64,000 bases of DNA from Thozetella sp. PMI_491 (taxonomy: Eukaryota > Ascomycota > Sordariomycetes > Chaetosphaeriales > Chaetosphaeriaceae). Under the pieces are notes generated by a model. The model saw nothing but the letters and a program-made list of their open reading frames with translations, was not told the DNA's origin and ran no database searches. Both the position numbers and the translations under genes were made by a program. Location: assembly GCA_021432635.1 (NCBI GenBank), contig MU270050.1, forward strand, positions 1 to 64,000, read 5' to 3'. Of the stretch, positions 50,801 through 62,035 are shown piece after piece; the first letter of the stretch is position 1, and the number at the start of each line of letters is the position of its first letter.

Positions 50801-51788
50801 AATATTAGTTAGTAGATTACTTAGACTAGTTATATTATTAAGATTTATTAGTATTTACTTATTATCTTAATTCTTATTGTTATTTTTCTATCTTTTATTT
50901 ATATAATTAGTTATTAATATAGGTTGTTATTTCTATATATAATAGGAAATCTTTTAAGGTATTAAGTTTAAAGACTTTATCTTTAACTTTACTTTTAAGT
51001 CCTTAGTAAAATAAGAACTTCTTAGTTTTATTTATATAATTAAGAAGTAAGTAGAGTTATTAAAAGTCTATTATGTATTAGACTATTAATCCTTTTTATT
51101 TAAATTAGTATAAGTCTTATTCCTACTAGTGTTTCTTATTAGGTTCTTAAAATAATAACCTTAAGGTATATTTATATTTTATATAAGATATAAATATGTT
51201 TTAAGTTTCTAGGTGTAATATATAAGTAAGTCCTTTTTTAAAGAATTTTATAAGGTAGGGTTTAAACTAGGCTAGTGCTTTTCCTTTAAGGAATAAAGTA
51301 GTATATACTACTTTCTTAGCCTTATTTTTAAAGCTATTAGTATAAAAGTAATAGTAAGCTTTTATTTAGGCTAGGTAGCTTTTTAAGAGTCTAGGGGTGT
51401 TATTAAAGGTTTATAGTGGGTTAAGCTTAAGTTTTTTATATCTTATAATAGGGGTTTTAATAATATTAACAGTAGTATATAATATATTAACTTTATTAAC
51501 AAGTTTTAAGACTTAATATACTTTGTTATGAATTTCCTTTAGGATTTTTACTATTTTATTAAAGTTGTTTTTTAGCTTTTTATAAGTGTGGTTAGTATTA
51601 TCTTTACTGTCTCTTTTTATATTCTTTATTTCTTAGTTAAGGCTATACTAAGTAAAGGCTTTATCTTTTCCTCTTTTAGACTTATTAGAGTTATAGCTAT
51701 TAGTAAATAGGGTGTTTTTACTAGATATAATAACTATAAAATATTGTTAATTATACTTATCTTATCCTTTAAAAAAGAGTAATTAATA

Positions 51789-52227
51789 TATTATAATACT
51801 AAGATCTTAAGGTTAGTATTTTTAATAAATAGGGGATTCTTTCCTAAGATAAAAAGGGTAGAGATAAGTAGAGTATTAATTAACTAAGGGGTATAGAATC
51901 TAAAGTATAAGCTAAGGTAGCCTAAATAGATTAATTACTAAAGAGTAAAGGCTAATTAATTTATCTAGGTAGAGACTATAATCTTATATACTAGGTTGTT
52001 TTTTATAGCTTATTTTAGATTATTAAAAGTCTAAAGCTCTTTAATAATTTAAGAGCTTTAGGCTTACTAAGGGCTAGGTACTTTATAATAATTCTTTCTA
52101 ATTAGTAGAATATCTATATAGGTGCCTAAGGTATCTACTAGGGGTTCTACCTGTTATAATTACTTATAGCTAAGTACTAGGCTATATTAGTAGTTATAGG
52201 GAGGTAGTTAATACCTTAGTTATAATA
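51789..52227 (-). repeat. 5' LTR of Gypsy copy B
   Basis: 439 bp, equal in length to its partner at 44446-44884. Its outer end abuts Copia reverse transcriptase sequence. Confidence 0.85.
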
Positions 52228-53515
52228 ATAAAGGATTTAAAGAATATTAAAATCTTTAGTTATAAGCTTATTTATAAAGTAAAAAGATAGGGGACTATAA
52301 AACTATATAAGAAATTATACTTTATAACTTAAGGCTATAATAATAATAAAAAGTAAATACTTCTTATATAAGTATCTATAATCTTATATTATAGCTAAAG
52401 ACTAATCCTTATATTTATATTAACTATAATATTAAAGAGATTTAAGGTTATATTATAAGATATTATATAAACTTATATCTAATTAAAGTTAAATCTTTAA
52501 TATATAGTTTTACTATATCTACTATATAAGTTATATAGTTAGTACTTAAAAAATATAATTTTTAAGGTTATAAAACTACTTTATAAGCTTATTAAAATAA
52601 GTCTATACTAGTTTATAATATATAATAAGTACTATAAGTAATAGTTAGATATAAAGATCTTTAAATATAACTTATACCTACTTATTATAAAGCTAGAAAA
52701 ACTATTTAGCTTAATTAGCCTATAGATTAATAATATACTTAATATTAGTAGCTTAAACTTCTTATAAAAAGAGGAAATAAAGCTTATTAAAATAAGCTTT
52801 AAAGTAAAACTAAAATTATTATTAATACCTAGTATAAAAAGAGACTTTAATAGTTATTATATAAGTTTAAATAAAGACTCTATTATAATTAAGTAAAAAG
52901 GCTAGGTAAAAAGACTAGAGCTTATAAACTATAATTTAAAGAGTGTTATAAAGTAGTTTATTAAGTAAAAAGTTTAAAAAGCTTATATTATATTTATCTA
53001 TTAATTAGAAATAGTATTTAACTTTATAATAATAGTATAAAAGCTTTAACTTATTAAACTAGAGATTAAGGTGATTAATAAATATATTTAATAATAGATT
53101 AATAATAGTATTAAAAGACTTAGATATATATATATTAAGCTAGAAAAAGCTAGATTATATATATTTATAAATAGTTTCTTTATTAATAATAAAGACTTTA
53201 ATTTATAGATTAGATATATAATTATTCTTAATAATAATAGTATATAAAAACAATTAAATAGCTTTAAAGTAATTAAAAATATTATCTATTAGTCCTTTAT
53301 AAAGTATAAAAAGATTATAAGAAGTATTTTAACAAGTAAAATCTATAGTATAATAACTAGTTTTAATATTAGTTATATATTAAATTATATACTTAGTATA
53401 ATTATATAATAGCTTAGTTTAAAAGTATTAAAACTAATTATTTATATAGATTTAAGATTATTATACTAATACCTAGTCTAACTAGGAAGTATTATAGAAA
53501 AACATTTAATAATTA
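52228..53515 (+). pseudogene. Copia reverse transcriptase to RNase H region, degraded
   Basis: The frame starts KDLKNIKIFSYKLIYKVK, which corresponds to the conserved start of fungal Copia reverse transcriptase. It ends with the RNase H block (KIIRSILTSKIYS, LIIYIDLRLLY, LGSIIEKHLIINLI). Stops are of the RIP type. The Mutator-like element then splits the coding sequence, and the frame resumes at 57087. Confidence 0.75.
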
Positions 53516-53523
53516 ATTTAATA
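53516..53523. repeat. Target site duplication, left copy
   Basis: The sequence atttaata, repeated exactly at 57079-57086 on the other side of the Mutator-like element. Confidence 0.8.
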
Positions 53524-53618
53524 GGGAATTACTAGGGACGTATAATAAATTATTATAGACGTATAATCTTACAGATATATAACGGTTTTACTGCTTCTTA
53601 TTAGCTTAAATTTTTAAT
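53524..53618 (+). repeat. Left terminal inverted repeat of the MULE
   Basis: Matches the complement of 56985-57078. Nearly all differences are transitions, most of them A/T in this left copy. Confidence 0.8.
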
Positions 53619-54099
53619 GCCTATAACTACTTGCCCTATAAAGATAGTGAGTAAAACTTATTAATAATAGCCTTTTTTTATACTAGTAATCCTTAGATAA
53701 GTAGTTAAGTATCTTATTAAGATTTTATAATAACTATTATAAAAAGTAAGTATATTAAGCCTATAAAGTATAATAGCTGTTATATAAAGTGCTAGAGATA
53801 CTTAATATATTATTAGCTATTATCTATATAACTATAATAACTATAGCTAATACTAAAGTCCCTTATTATTACTACTTATCTACTCCTACTAGCTTCTTAG
53901 CCTTTAAACACTTAGCTAAGTCCTCTAACTACTTACACACACCTTAGTTATTACCCTAGTACCTAGGGTAGCTAGCACCTATTAACTACTCTAACACTAT
54001 AATACTTTTCCCCCTTTTAATAACTAGCTGCCCTAAGCTTTTTCAAGCTTTAATCTTATAAGTATAGCCTTGTTTTAACTTCTTAAAGGTTAACTATAA

Positions 54100-55700
54100 T
54101 AACTAGCTAGCTAGCTACTGTTTTAAGTTAATAACTAGCTTTAATTATCTATATATAGTTAGACTAGTAAAAACTATATATTATTACTTAGCCTGCTATA
54201 TAATAATATAGTAATCTTTAGGTTATAAATCTATTAATAAAGATCTTTAAAGGTTGGCTTATAGATATATTATTATAGATAGACGTCCTACTTAGTAAAG
54301 ACACTTTTAGTCTTTAAGACCTTATAGATCTTATAGTAGTAAGACATGCCTAGCTAGATAGAAACAAAGTAATTATTATTATAAGAGCTGATTAGTTGTA
54401 GCCTAGGGTTTTTAGCTAATAGGATTATTATCTTTACCTTATAATATAATATAGTAATAAGTTAGAAACTCTTTTTAGATACTATTGTCTGTAATTTACC
54501 TAGGTATTTTAACCTAGGTCTTAAATACTTATGAGAAGAAAGTACCTTGTCTTATATATAAGTATAGATAAAATCCTTTTTTTAATCACTAAGTATTTCT
54601 TTGATAGCCTTAACTAGTTGATATAAGTAGCTTATACTGTTTAAGAGATAGCTTTTAATATTATTATTGCTTGCCTCTGTCTTAAATATAACCTAGATAT
54701 TAAAGTTTTAGTACCTTTAAATATAACACTAGGCCTATTAGGCCTATACACTTATATATATCTGATAAAGATATATAAGAATAGCTCTCTAGTTATTAAA
54801 TTCCTTATAGATATTAGCCTAGGCCTCTTTATACTCCTCCTTAGTCTTAGTAAATATAATAAACTTCTAAAGTACTAGTACCCCTTTATAATTATAAGTA
54901 ATTAGCTTTAGAGGGGTTTTATCTAGCTTTTTAATATCTTAGATTATGTCTTTATCGCTAGAATTAAGTAAGACCTAGACTTTCTTATTACTATTGTTAA
55001 TATTGCTATTATTTAAAGTAAAAGATTGTTTCTACTTCTTTTTTAACTAGAGAAGAATGTTTAAATTAATATAGTAGATATACAGCTGTTGTTATACGTC
55101 TGGGAAAGCAGCTCTAAAAGCCTCTTTTATCTATATATTAAAGTTAGTAATTATTATATTAGAAAGTTAAATCTTATATTAATTAGCTAGTTTTTAGATA
55201 GTATTAGCTAAAAATTAAAACCCTTTAAGCCTTTTATTATTAATCATATTAAATATAGTATTAAAGACAGTTCTTAAACAGGTCTAGCTAGTTACTTAGA
55301 ATAAGGGAAGCTTATAGTAGTTGATATTATAAGTATTATTAAAACTTATCACCTTGGAAAACTATTTTTATAGCTATATATAAGAAGGATAAGTTTATAT
55401 AAGTCTTAATAAATAGTCTAGATCGTTATTAGCTTATTTTACAATATAGAAAATCTTTTTATTATTAAATAACTTAATTAGGGCAATAATAAAGCTATAA
55501 CTGTTAAACTTCTCCTAGTTATTCTTTGCCCTAGTGTTATAAATATCTTTCTTAGTTAAAACTAATTCAAGGTGCTGCTTAGTAATAATTACCTAGACGT
55601 TATATACCTAGATACCTATCTATTAACTTATTAACTTAATTAACTCTTTAATAAAGTTAGTAAGCCTTTTATAGGTAGGGTAGGCAGATAAATTAATACT
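54100..55700 (-). pseudogene. MULE transposase remnant
   Basis: A long minus-strand frame, readable when TAG/TAA is treated as former CAG/CAA, carries the MULE motifs given for the whole element. It also has a C-terminal segment with LGKLQTIVS near 54500. Several conserved Asp, Cys and His codons are altered. Limits are approximate because no clear start or stop survives. Confidence 0.65.
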
Positions 55701-55790
55701 AGGTATATAATTATATTAAAGGTGCTTTAAGTTAATATATTTTTAAAAAAGCTACTTACCTTCCTTAAGGGCTTTAATAATAACTTTTTA

Positions 55791-55888
55791 CTTATAGCTA
55801 CACTTCTAAGGCTTTTAATTCTAAAGTCCTTCCCCCTTATTAAGCTAAAGTACTTTATAATAGTCACATTAAAAAGTATACTATATTA
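55791..55888. repeat. 98-bp perfect direct repeat, copy 1
   Basis: Identical base for base to 55922-56019. Its segment 55808-55843 also occurs inverted at 55886-55921. Confidence 0.9.
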
Positions 55889-55921
55889 ATAAGGGGGAAG
55901 GACTTTAGAATTAAAAGCCTT
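55886..55921. repeat. 36-bp inverted copy in the spacer between the direct repeats
   Basis: Exact reverse complement of 55808-55843 and of 55939-55974. It almost fills the 33-bp gap between the two 98-bp repeats, giving a repeat, inverted copy, repeat structure. Confidence 0.9.
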
Positions 55922-56019
55922 CTTATAGCTACACTTCTAAGGCTTTTAATTCTAAAGTCCTTCCCCCTTATTAAGCTAAAGTACTTTATAATAGTCACAT
56001 TAAAAAGTATACTATATTA
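55922..56019. repeat. 98-bp perfect direct repeat, copy 2
   Basis: Identical to 55791-55888, displaced by 131 bases. Confidence 0.9.
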
Positions 56020-56665
56020 CCTAACTGTTTTAGGTATAGCTATTATATCTGTTAACAGTAAATTTATTAGCTTTACTAAAAGTATTAACTATATTAAAAA
56101 GCTTTTCTATAAAAGTAGTTGGTTTACCTAGTATAAGTAGGTTTAAGATTAGAGGTATAACTAATTTATTAGACTCTAACCCTAATATATAACTACCTTA
56201 TTTTATTAGCAGGCCTAGATATAAAGGTAAAGCTTCCCCTAAAGGGGGAGAGATTAGATCTTAAAGCAAGAAATATCCCTATCTCTCCTACTAGCAGTAA
56301 ACTTATTTATATAACTGTATAAGGTTAAAGATAAGTTGCTAATCTATATTAATCACCTCTTAGATAAGCTTTAAGGCAAAGGTAAACTAAGCCTAAGGCG
56401 ATATAGCTAGAGTTATAACAGGTAGTAACTAGGAAGCAGCTTAATTTTAAAGATAAATAATTTTAACAGACTCAGGGCTTAAGACAGGAATATAAATATA
56501 ATTCTATTTTACTCGTTAGAGATATTTAATAAATTAATCTAATAGATAGATCTTTAAATTACTTCTAACGGTCTATAAAGGGTTGTTAAACACTCTATTA
56601 TACAGGCAGGGGATAGTTATAAAATATTCTAGAAACACAGAAAAAAGGTTTAGTATAACGCTATC

Positions 56666-56716
56666 ATCACTAACACTATAATAGGGACTAACACTAGTTC
56701 CTAAGGTGTTAGTGAT
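56666..56716. repeat. Stem-loop near the right end of the MULE
   Basis: Perfect 11-base arms atcactaacac and gtgttagtgat enclose a second, weaker stem (agggact/agttcct). It lies in a less AT-rich stretch upstream of the transposase frame and could be a promoter or transposase-binding structure. Confidence 0.6.
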
Positions 56717-56984
56717 ATCTGACGAACTAGGAGAGCCAGGTATTAGGTTTTAACATTGTCGTTTAAAAGGCAGCTGTTTTAAACGAGTTATAGTATCAAA
56801 GCGTTACCACTGCCGGCTTTCGATCGGGCAAATAAGGATAGGCATTAGGTTGTCGTTACTATAGTTTAACTAAAGCTTCTTAAAGAGGCGACGAGACACG
56901 TTCACATTAGCTTAACTAAAGAAAAACAGTTAAAATAGCTTGGGGTACTTTGGCAGAATTTTAAGTGTGATATATATATTAATA

Positions 56985-57078
56985 TTAAAACTTTAGGCTA
57001 ATAAGAAGTGGTAAAACCGTTATGCGTCCGTAAGATTATACGTCTGTAGTAATTTGTTATACGTCCCTAGCAATTCCC
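56985..57078 (-). repeat. Right terminal inverted repeat of the MULE
   Basis: Less mutated partner of 53524-53618; it is followed by the atttaata target duplication at 57079-57086. Confidence 0.8.
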
Positions 57079-57086
57079 ATTTAATA

Positions 57087-58659
57087 ATAGTATATTAGTC
57101 TTATAAGGCTTATAAAATTACTAAGATTAAATAAATTAATAGAAGAGATAACCCTATAGATATTATAATAAAAGTACTTTTAAATAAGGTATTAAAAATG
57201 CTAATATTAATAAATAAAGCTATTTTCTACGTTAAAAGATAGGTTTAACATAAAAAAGAGTATATAAATATAGTTTTTAAAGTATAATTTACTTTATAAT
57301 CTTATTAACTTATTTCCTAAGATATTTATTACTTTAATTATTATATTATTTATTATTTTAAAGTTAGTACTTTAAATAATAATTATATTATAAAAAAAGT
57401 ATATAATAAGAGGAGGAAAAATATATACTAGTATAAAAGATTAATTTAAGGAGATATATCTCTTAATAATTAGGAAATATAGAAAATACTAAAGCTAGAC
57501 TATTAAAATAAAAAGTAAGTTAAGCTTTTACTTAAAAGAAGAGTAGTATACTAAGCTAAGTAAAGGCTTTTTAACTAGCCTTTTTCTTCTTATTTATTAT
57601 TATATTAGCGATATTATTATTATTATTATTAATGTCTAGCTCTACTATAAGGTAGAGTATCTTATATATTATAAAGTATTAAAACTAAATCTCTTAAACT
57701 TATATTAATAGCTCTTAAGAGTAGTAAAATAAGGAAATTAACCTTAGTATTATTAGCCTTTTTTACAGCTAAGAACTTAGTAGTAAAAGCTATAGTTATC
57801 TTTAAGCTATAACTATAGTTAAAACTATTAAAATATAATTAAGAGATTAAGAGAGTAGTACTTATATAACAATATAATTATAACTAGAGTTATAATATTA
57901 GTAATAATTCCTAGCTAGTTAAATATTACGATAAGGATTACCCTTATCTTTACTAGATATAGCTGATTTTAAACACAAGAGGTAAAAGCTTTTATATATA
58001 GCTCCCTTAGGCAGGTGTACCTAGTAAGTACCCTTTACTATAGTGTTATATACTACTACCTTACCCTTATCTTTAGCTTTAGCTTTAGCCTTAACAGCTA
58101 ACTTATACTATAAAGATCTTATATAAAAGCTTATTAATATATATAAAACACTAATAAAAAGAGTAAATAATAAAACAACTTACTCTTAAAAGGTATAGTA
58201 AATATTTAGTTATAACTATTAGAAAGATATATTTAAGTCAGCTAAGAGCTTTTAAACAATATTAGAAAAGAGTAGTTTAATCTTATAAATTATTATTACT
58301 ATTACTACTGTTAAAAGGGGGGGAAGGCTTAGTATTAACTCGTCTAGCTAAAAAGAGAAAGAGTAAGGGAGCTTAAGTAGATAAAGCTAGCTTTATATAT
58401 ATAGGGGAGCTTCTAGATTAAGGCTTTATAAGTATATTATTATTCCTTGTTTTTACTCTTATTATTCTCTTTTATTTATTATTTTTATTTATAAAGCTAT
58501 ATTAAACCTTATTTAACTATTAAAAGGAGTAGATAATAGTAATAATAAAGCTATATAAATCTAATCTTTATTCTTTTTAATAAAGAGATTTAGCTATTAT
58601 ATTTAAAAACTAGAAAATAAAGCTTATAAGCACTAATTATAAAAGAAAAGAAGAGCTAG
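57087..58659 (+). pseudogene. Copia pol 3' end and untranslated region, degraded
   Basis: Directly after the MULE the Copia frame resumes with YKAYKITKIK-INRRDNPIDIIIK, the conserved end of RNase H, for about 60 codons. The remainder is AT-rich sequence without motifs, up to the polypurine tract before the 3' LTR. A G7 run lies at 58317-58323. Confidence 0.65.
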
Positions 58660-58888
58660 TATTAGAATAGTTGTTTATAGTGCTGGCAAGCTATAGAGGA
58701 TCTATAGTATTAGGATCTTATTAATTACGTGGATTCTTTTTATGTGATTAATAGGAGTATATAAAAGTTATTCTTAAGCTTATTAGCTCTTAAGAATAAT
58801 ATATATAAGATAAATACTAATATATAATATAGATTTATATAGTTTATTTACTTTATTACTTTATAAGATTTTATACGCTTATTAAACA
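58660..58888 (+). repeat. 3' LTR of the Copia element
   Basis: 229 bp, starting tattagaatag (mutated TGTTAGAATAG) and ending TTATTAAACA. More RIP-mutated than the 5' LTR. Confidence 0.85.
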
Positions 58889-58953
58889 AGAAGCTTTACT
58901 AAAAGAAAATAATTCTAAGGTATATTTATCTTAAGTAAAGAAACTAATTAATT

Positions 58954-59396
58954 ATAATATAATCTATATATAAGTGGATTATATAAGTAGATAGATTACT
59001 TTAAACTATATATAAAATCGAGAATTTCTTAGCTTTTTAATACTATTAAATTAAATTAGTTAATTATAAAATATATATTATACTCTTTAAAGATAATAAT
59101 AAACTTATATTTATTTTCTTTAGACTTTTTAAAAATTCTCTTAGCTGTAAAATAAAAAAGTAGAGAATAAAATTCTCTACTTTTATTTATTTTCTCAATA
59201 GACTTATTAAAAAATATTTTAAATTTTTAAATAAAATCTTAATAGATATAAATACCTATATAAATAACTATATAAAAGTTATATAATACTTAAGTAAGAA
59301 TTAATAGTGTTAAAAAGCTAAGAAATCTTTAATATTATATATATTTTAAAGTAATCTATCCACTTATATAATCTACTTATATATAGATTATATTAT
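58954..59396. mobile_element. Fold-back (MITE-like) inverted-repeat element
   Basis: A 443-bp block whose outer roughly 100 bases on each side are near-perfect inverted copies, starting ataatataatctatatataa and ending with its complement. Its centre (about 59155-59185) is itself a perfect hairpin, aaagtagagaat and attctctacttt around aaa. The arms include the word ttcttagctttttaa and its complement ttaaaaagctaagaa. It has no coding capacity. It could be a non-autonomous DNA transposon; the flanks are too AT-rich to read a target duplication. Confidence 0.7.
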
Positions 59397-61591
59397 TATA
59401 GATCTTAAATATATAAAGATGAAAAATATATTATAAGAAAGAAGTTGAAAAAGTAAATATAATAGTATTTAAATTCTTATAATTAGGATAGAATTTAAAG
59501 TGAGAAATCTAAGTAGATGTCTATAATAAAAAGTGTGTATATTATTAAGTCTTATATCTATAATTTATTATAATGTCTAGTGGATTATAAGGAGGACTAG
59601 ATCGTTAATAAGAGCTTTATATAGGGATTTATATAAGAATATCAAGTAGGAAGTAAAACTACTCGATTATAGAGATAATTATAGCTATATAAGAGTAAAA
59701 TATAGCTTATTATAATAAGTTGATTATTAGGAATATAATAATAGTTAAGGTGTAAAGATTGATTAAGATTTAAAAATATAGGCGTAAATAATATATAAAT
59801 AAGTAAGTGGAGTGTAGTATATTATATTAAAACAGTATATATATTTAACTATAAGCTTATATATATAGGGGTTTAGTCAACTATATAGGTTTAACTATAA
59901 TTAAGGCTAGTAGATAATATAATATAGTATATATTAAAAGGTATAATAAATAATCAATTTTAATAACATAAGCAATAGAATACGCATGAAAAGTGGGTCC
60001 GGCCAGCGGATCTTTTAAGGTGGAAGTATAAGTATATTTTAATGTATGTATAAAAGGATAAAGATCTAAGATTTAAATCAGGGAGTAAAGCTACGTATAT
60101 ATAGACTATATAGCCCCACTAATTACTATATTAAGATAGCCTATCTTTTACTATATTAGTATACTTGTAAAGACTAGTGTATAAAACACTTGCTTATATT
60201 TAAAACGCTTTATCTTCTTACGTGTTTTATACTCTTACTAGTAGATATATATTAAAAGAGCTTAGCGTATATTTTAGTCTGTTTTAAGCGTTTTTATATA
60301 GTATAGTTGTTTTATATAAAAGGTGGCTATTATATAGAATCATAGATACTTTAAAGCATATAGTTGTTTTTACTTACGTAGATCTTTTATAAGTATAGGG
60401 CTTTCTTACCTACCCTAGAGGTATATAGCCCGTGCGTTTTATAATATATATTTTAGGATCTATATTTAATAGTGGGTCACATATTAACAGTATAGATATA
60501 TATATATAGCTTAGTTGGGTAGCTATTATAATAGGGCTTATAAGTAACTATAAAGTTAAGGGTTTAACTCTTATTAAGGTTAGTATTTTATATATTAAGC
60601 TAGGGCTAGTCAGTGGATTTTTCTTTTTGCCTAGCGTAGCTCTAGTATTAGAGGAGCTTAGTAGATTTAAACCCTGGTTTAATCAAGCTATACCAGCTTG
60701 ATTTATATAAGTAGCTAAGAGATGCTGTCCTACCTTAAGGAGGAGGATTATCTAGATATCTAAGATTATTAATCATCTATTTATTAATCTAGTAATTAAC
60801 TTTATACATTTATTTCCCTAGAGAAGACTAACTATAAGACTACTTTGTATAACTATTATAAGGCTTTACCCTATTCTTATATGTTTATCTTGCCCTAGTC
60901 AGAGCCTAGCACTCGTTAGATCTTATATAGGCATACTCTCTCTTATATACTACTAGACTTATACTATTTCAATAGCCCTACCTATAAACTTAATTATAAG
61001 GTTATAGTATTAGTTCTACGCTGTAGCTACTAGGCTATAGAGTATATAGTGGTAGTGTTGTGTGTGGATTGTTCTACACGTGCTCTACTTCCTCCTCCCT
61101 ATTCTTAATATATATAGATCTTTAATATAGAGCTTATATAAGGAGCTTTATATATAATAATATAGTAATCTAATAATACTTAGTATTTTATTATAAAATA
61201 TAAGCTAAAGATTTAATTAAAATAACAATAAACATTTTAACTAATAAATTTACAAATAATATAAAAGCTAAGAACTTTAAAAAAGATTTTAGCTTATAGT
61301 AAAAAGGTATAATTCTATAATTTCACTATATTATAAAGAACTATAATTAAAGCTTTATATTAAGCTTTATAAATCATTTTATATTAAGCTAGATTAAGTA
61401 TATATTATAATTATAACCTGGGTTTAAAAAGGGTTTATCTTATAAGCTAAGTATTATTACCTAATCCTATATAAATAGTCTAGTTTATCTTATCGCTCTT
61501 ATATACTATTAATTTCTAATAATTATTATAAAAAGCTACTATAAATAAGACTAATAAGGTACTAGTATAAGGCATTCCTCCTAGTATATAT
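59397..61591. other. AT-rich RIP-degraded sequence, no gene
   Basis: No intact frame. A small less-mutated patch (gtgggtccggccagcgg) is at 59993-60009. A 9-bp hairpin (aatcaagct, loop atacc, agcttgatt) is at 60681-60703. I could not assign these to an element. Confidence 0.5.
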
Positions 61592-62035
61592 TGTTATAAC
61601 ACTAAGATCCTAAGGTCAGTATTCTCAATATATAGGAGATTCTTTCCTAAGGTAGGGAGGGTAGAGACAAGTAGAGTATTAATCGACGTAAGGTAAGATC
61701 TAATAGTGTAAGCGTTAAGCTTATAAACTAAGTATAGACTTATAGATTAATTACTAAAGAGCAAAGGCTAACTAATCTATCTAGGTAGGGACTATAGTCT
61801 TATATATTAGGTTACTCTTTATAGCTCACCTATTCCAAGGAGCGCTAGTAATCCTACTTACCTAATGATCTAGATCACCACTGAGCCTCTAGGGGGGTGA
61901 TCTTTTCTTATTAGTAGAATATCTATATAGGTACTTAAGGTATCTATTAGGGGTTCTGCCCTTACTAACTGCTAGGCTTAAGCGCTAAGCCTTATTAGTA
62001 GTCACGGGGAGGTGGCTAATGCCTTGATTATAACA
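61592..62035 (-). mobile_element. Solo LTR of the Gypsy chromovirus family
   Basis: A 444-bp block with perfect inverted termini TGTTATAA and TTATAACA, in the same orientation as the copy B LTRs and clearly homologous to them. The 5-bp duplication tatat flanks it on both sides (61587-61591 and 62036-62040). No internal element sequence adjoins, so it is what remains after LTR-LTR recombination. It keeps more G+C than the LTRs of copies A and B. Confidence 0.85.

Larger units (their letters stand above)
44446..52227 (-). mobile_element. Gypsy chromovirus copy B, minus orientation, both LTRs present
   Basis: Two 439-bp LTRs in minus orientation (51789-52227 is the 5' LTR, 44446-44884 the 3' LTR) enclose 6904 bp of internal sequence. 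It is a diverged copy of element A, read on the other strand. The same pol motifs occur: the RT box again reads YLDN (47922-47911), and an integrase segment of the IINRLIKYSYF type lies near 46550. A polypurine tract (aaaagagagagctta on the minus strand) precedes the 3' LTR. The coding region is full of RIP-type stops. A and B form an inverted pair with arms of about 6.6 kb centred on the LTR at 44446-44884. Confidence 0.85.
53524..57078 (-). mobile_element. Mutator-like (MULE) DNA transposon, RIP-degraded
   Basis: The 3555-bp element has terminal inverted repeats of about 95 bp (53524-53618 and 56985-57078), starting gggaattactagggacg and its near-perfect complement. A perfect 8-bp duplication flanks it; a ninth base differs by G/A. 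A transposase frame on the minus strand shows the MULE pattern despite stops. KDIYNTRAK lies near 55540, FNNTYNINYYKLPL (normally DxTYxTNxxxMPL) near 55330, and AFRAAFPDV with a degraded CxxH segment near 55100. Catalytic Asp and the Cys/His of that segment are changed by C-to-T-type mutations, so it is inactive. hAT elements also make 8-bp duplications, but the long TIRs and protein motifs favour MULE. Confidence 0.8.
35338..58888 (+). mobile_element. RIP-degraded Ty1/Copia retrotransposon carrying nested insertions
   Basis: Two direct 229-bp LTRs bound this element. Copia parts remain at 35567-37851 (gag and early pol expected), 52228-53515 (reverse transcriptase to RNase H) and 57087-58659 (end of pol plus 3' UTR). 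In the last two, motifs of fungal Copia pol can be read through RIP stops: IFSYKLIYKVK at the RT start, SILTSKIYS and YLVQLGSI-like RNase H segments, and NPIDIIIK after the Mutator-like insertion. A polypurine tract (aaaagaaaagaag) precedes the 3' LTR. Flanking five bases are gaaag and agaag, differing only by G/A transitions. A Gypsy pair and a Mutator-like transposon interrupt it. No functional protein can be made. Confidence 0.78.

Noticed and set aside
53516-57086. hAT transposon, suggested by the 8-bp target duplication
   Set aside because: The TIRs of about 95 bp are too long, and the transposase motifs are of the MULE kind; a ninth duplicated base may have been lost to a G/A change.
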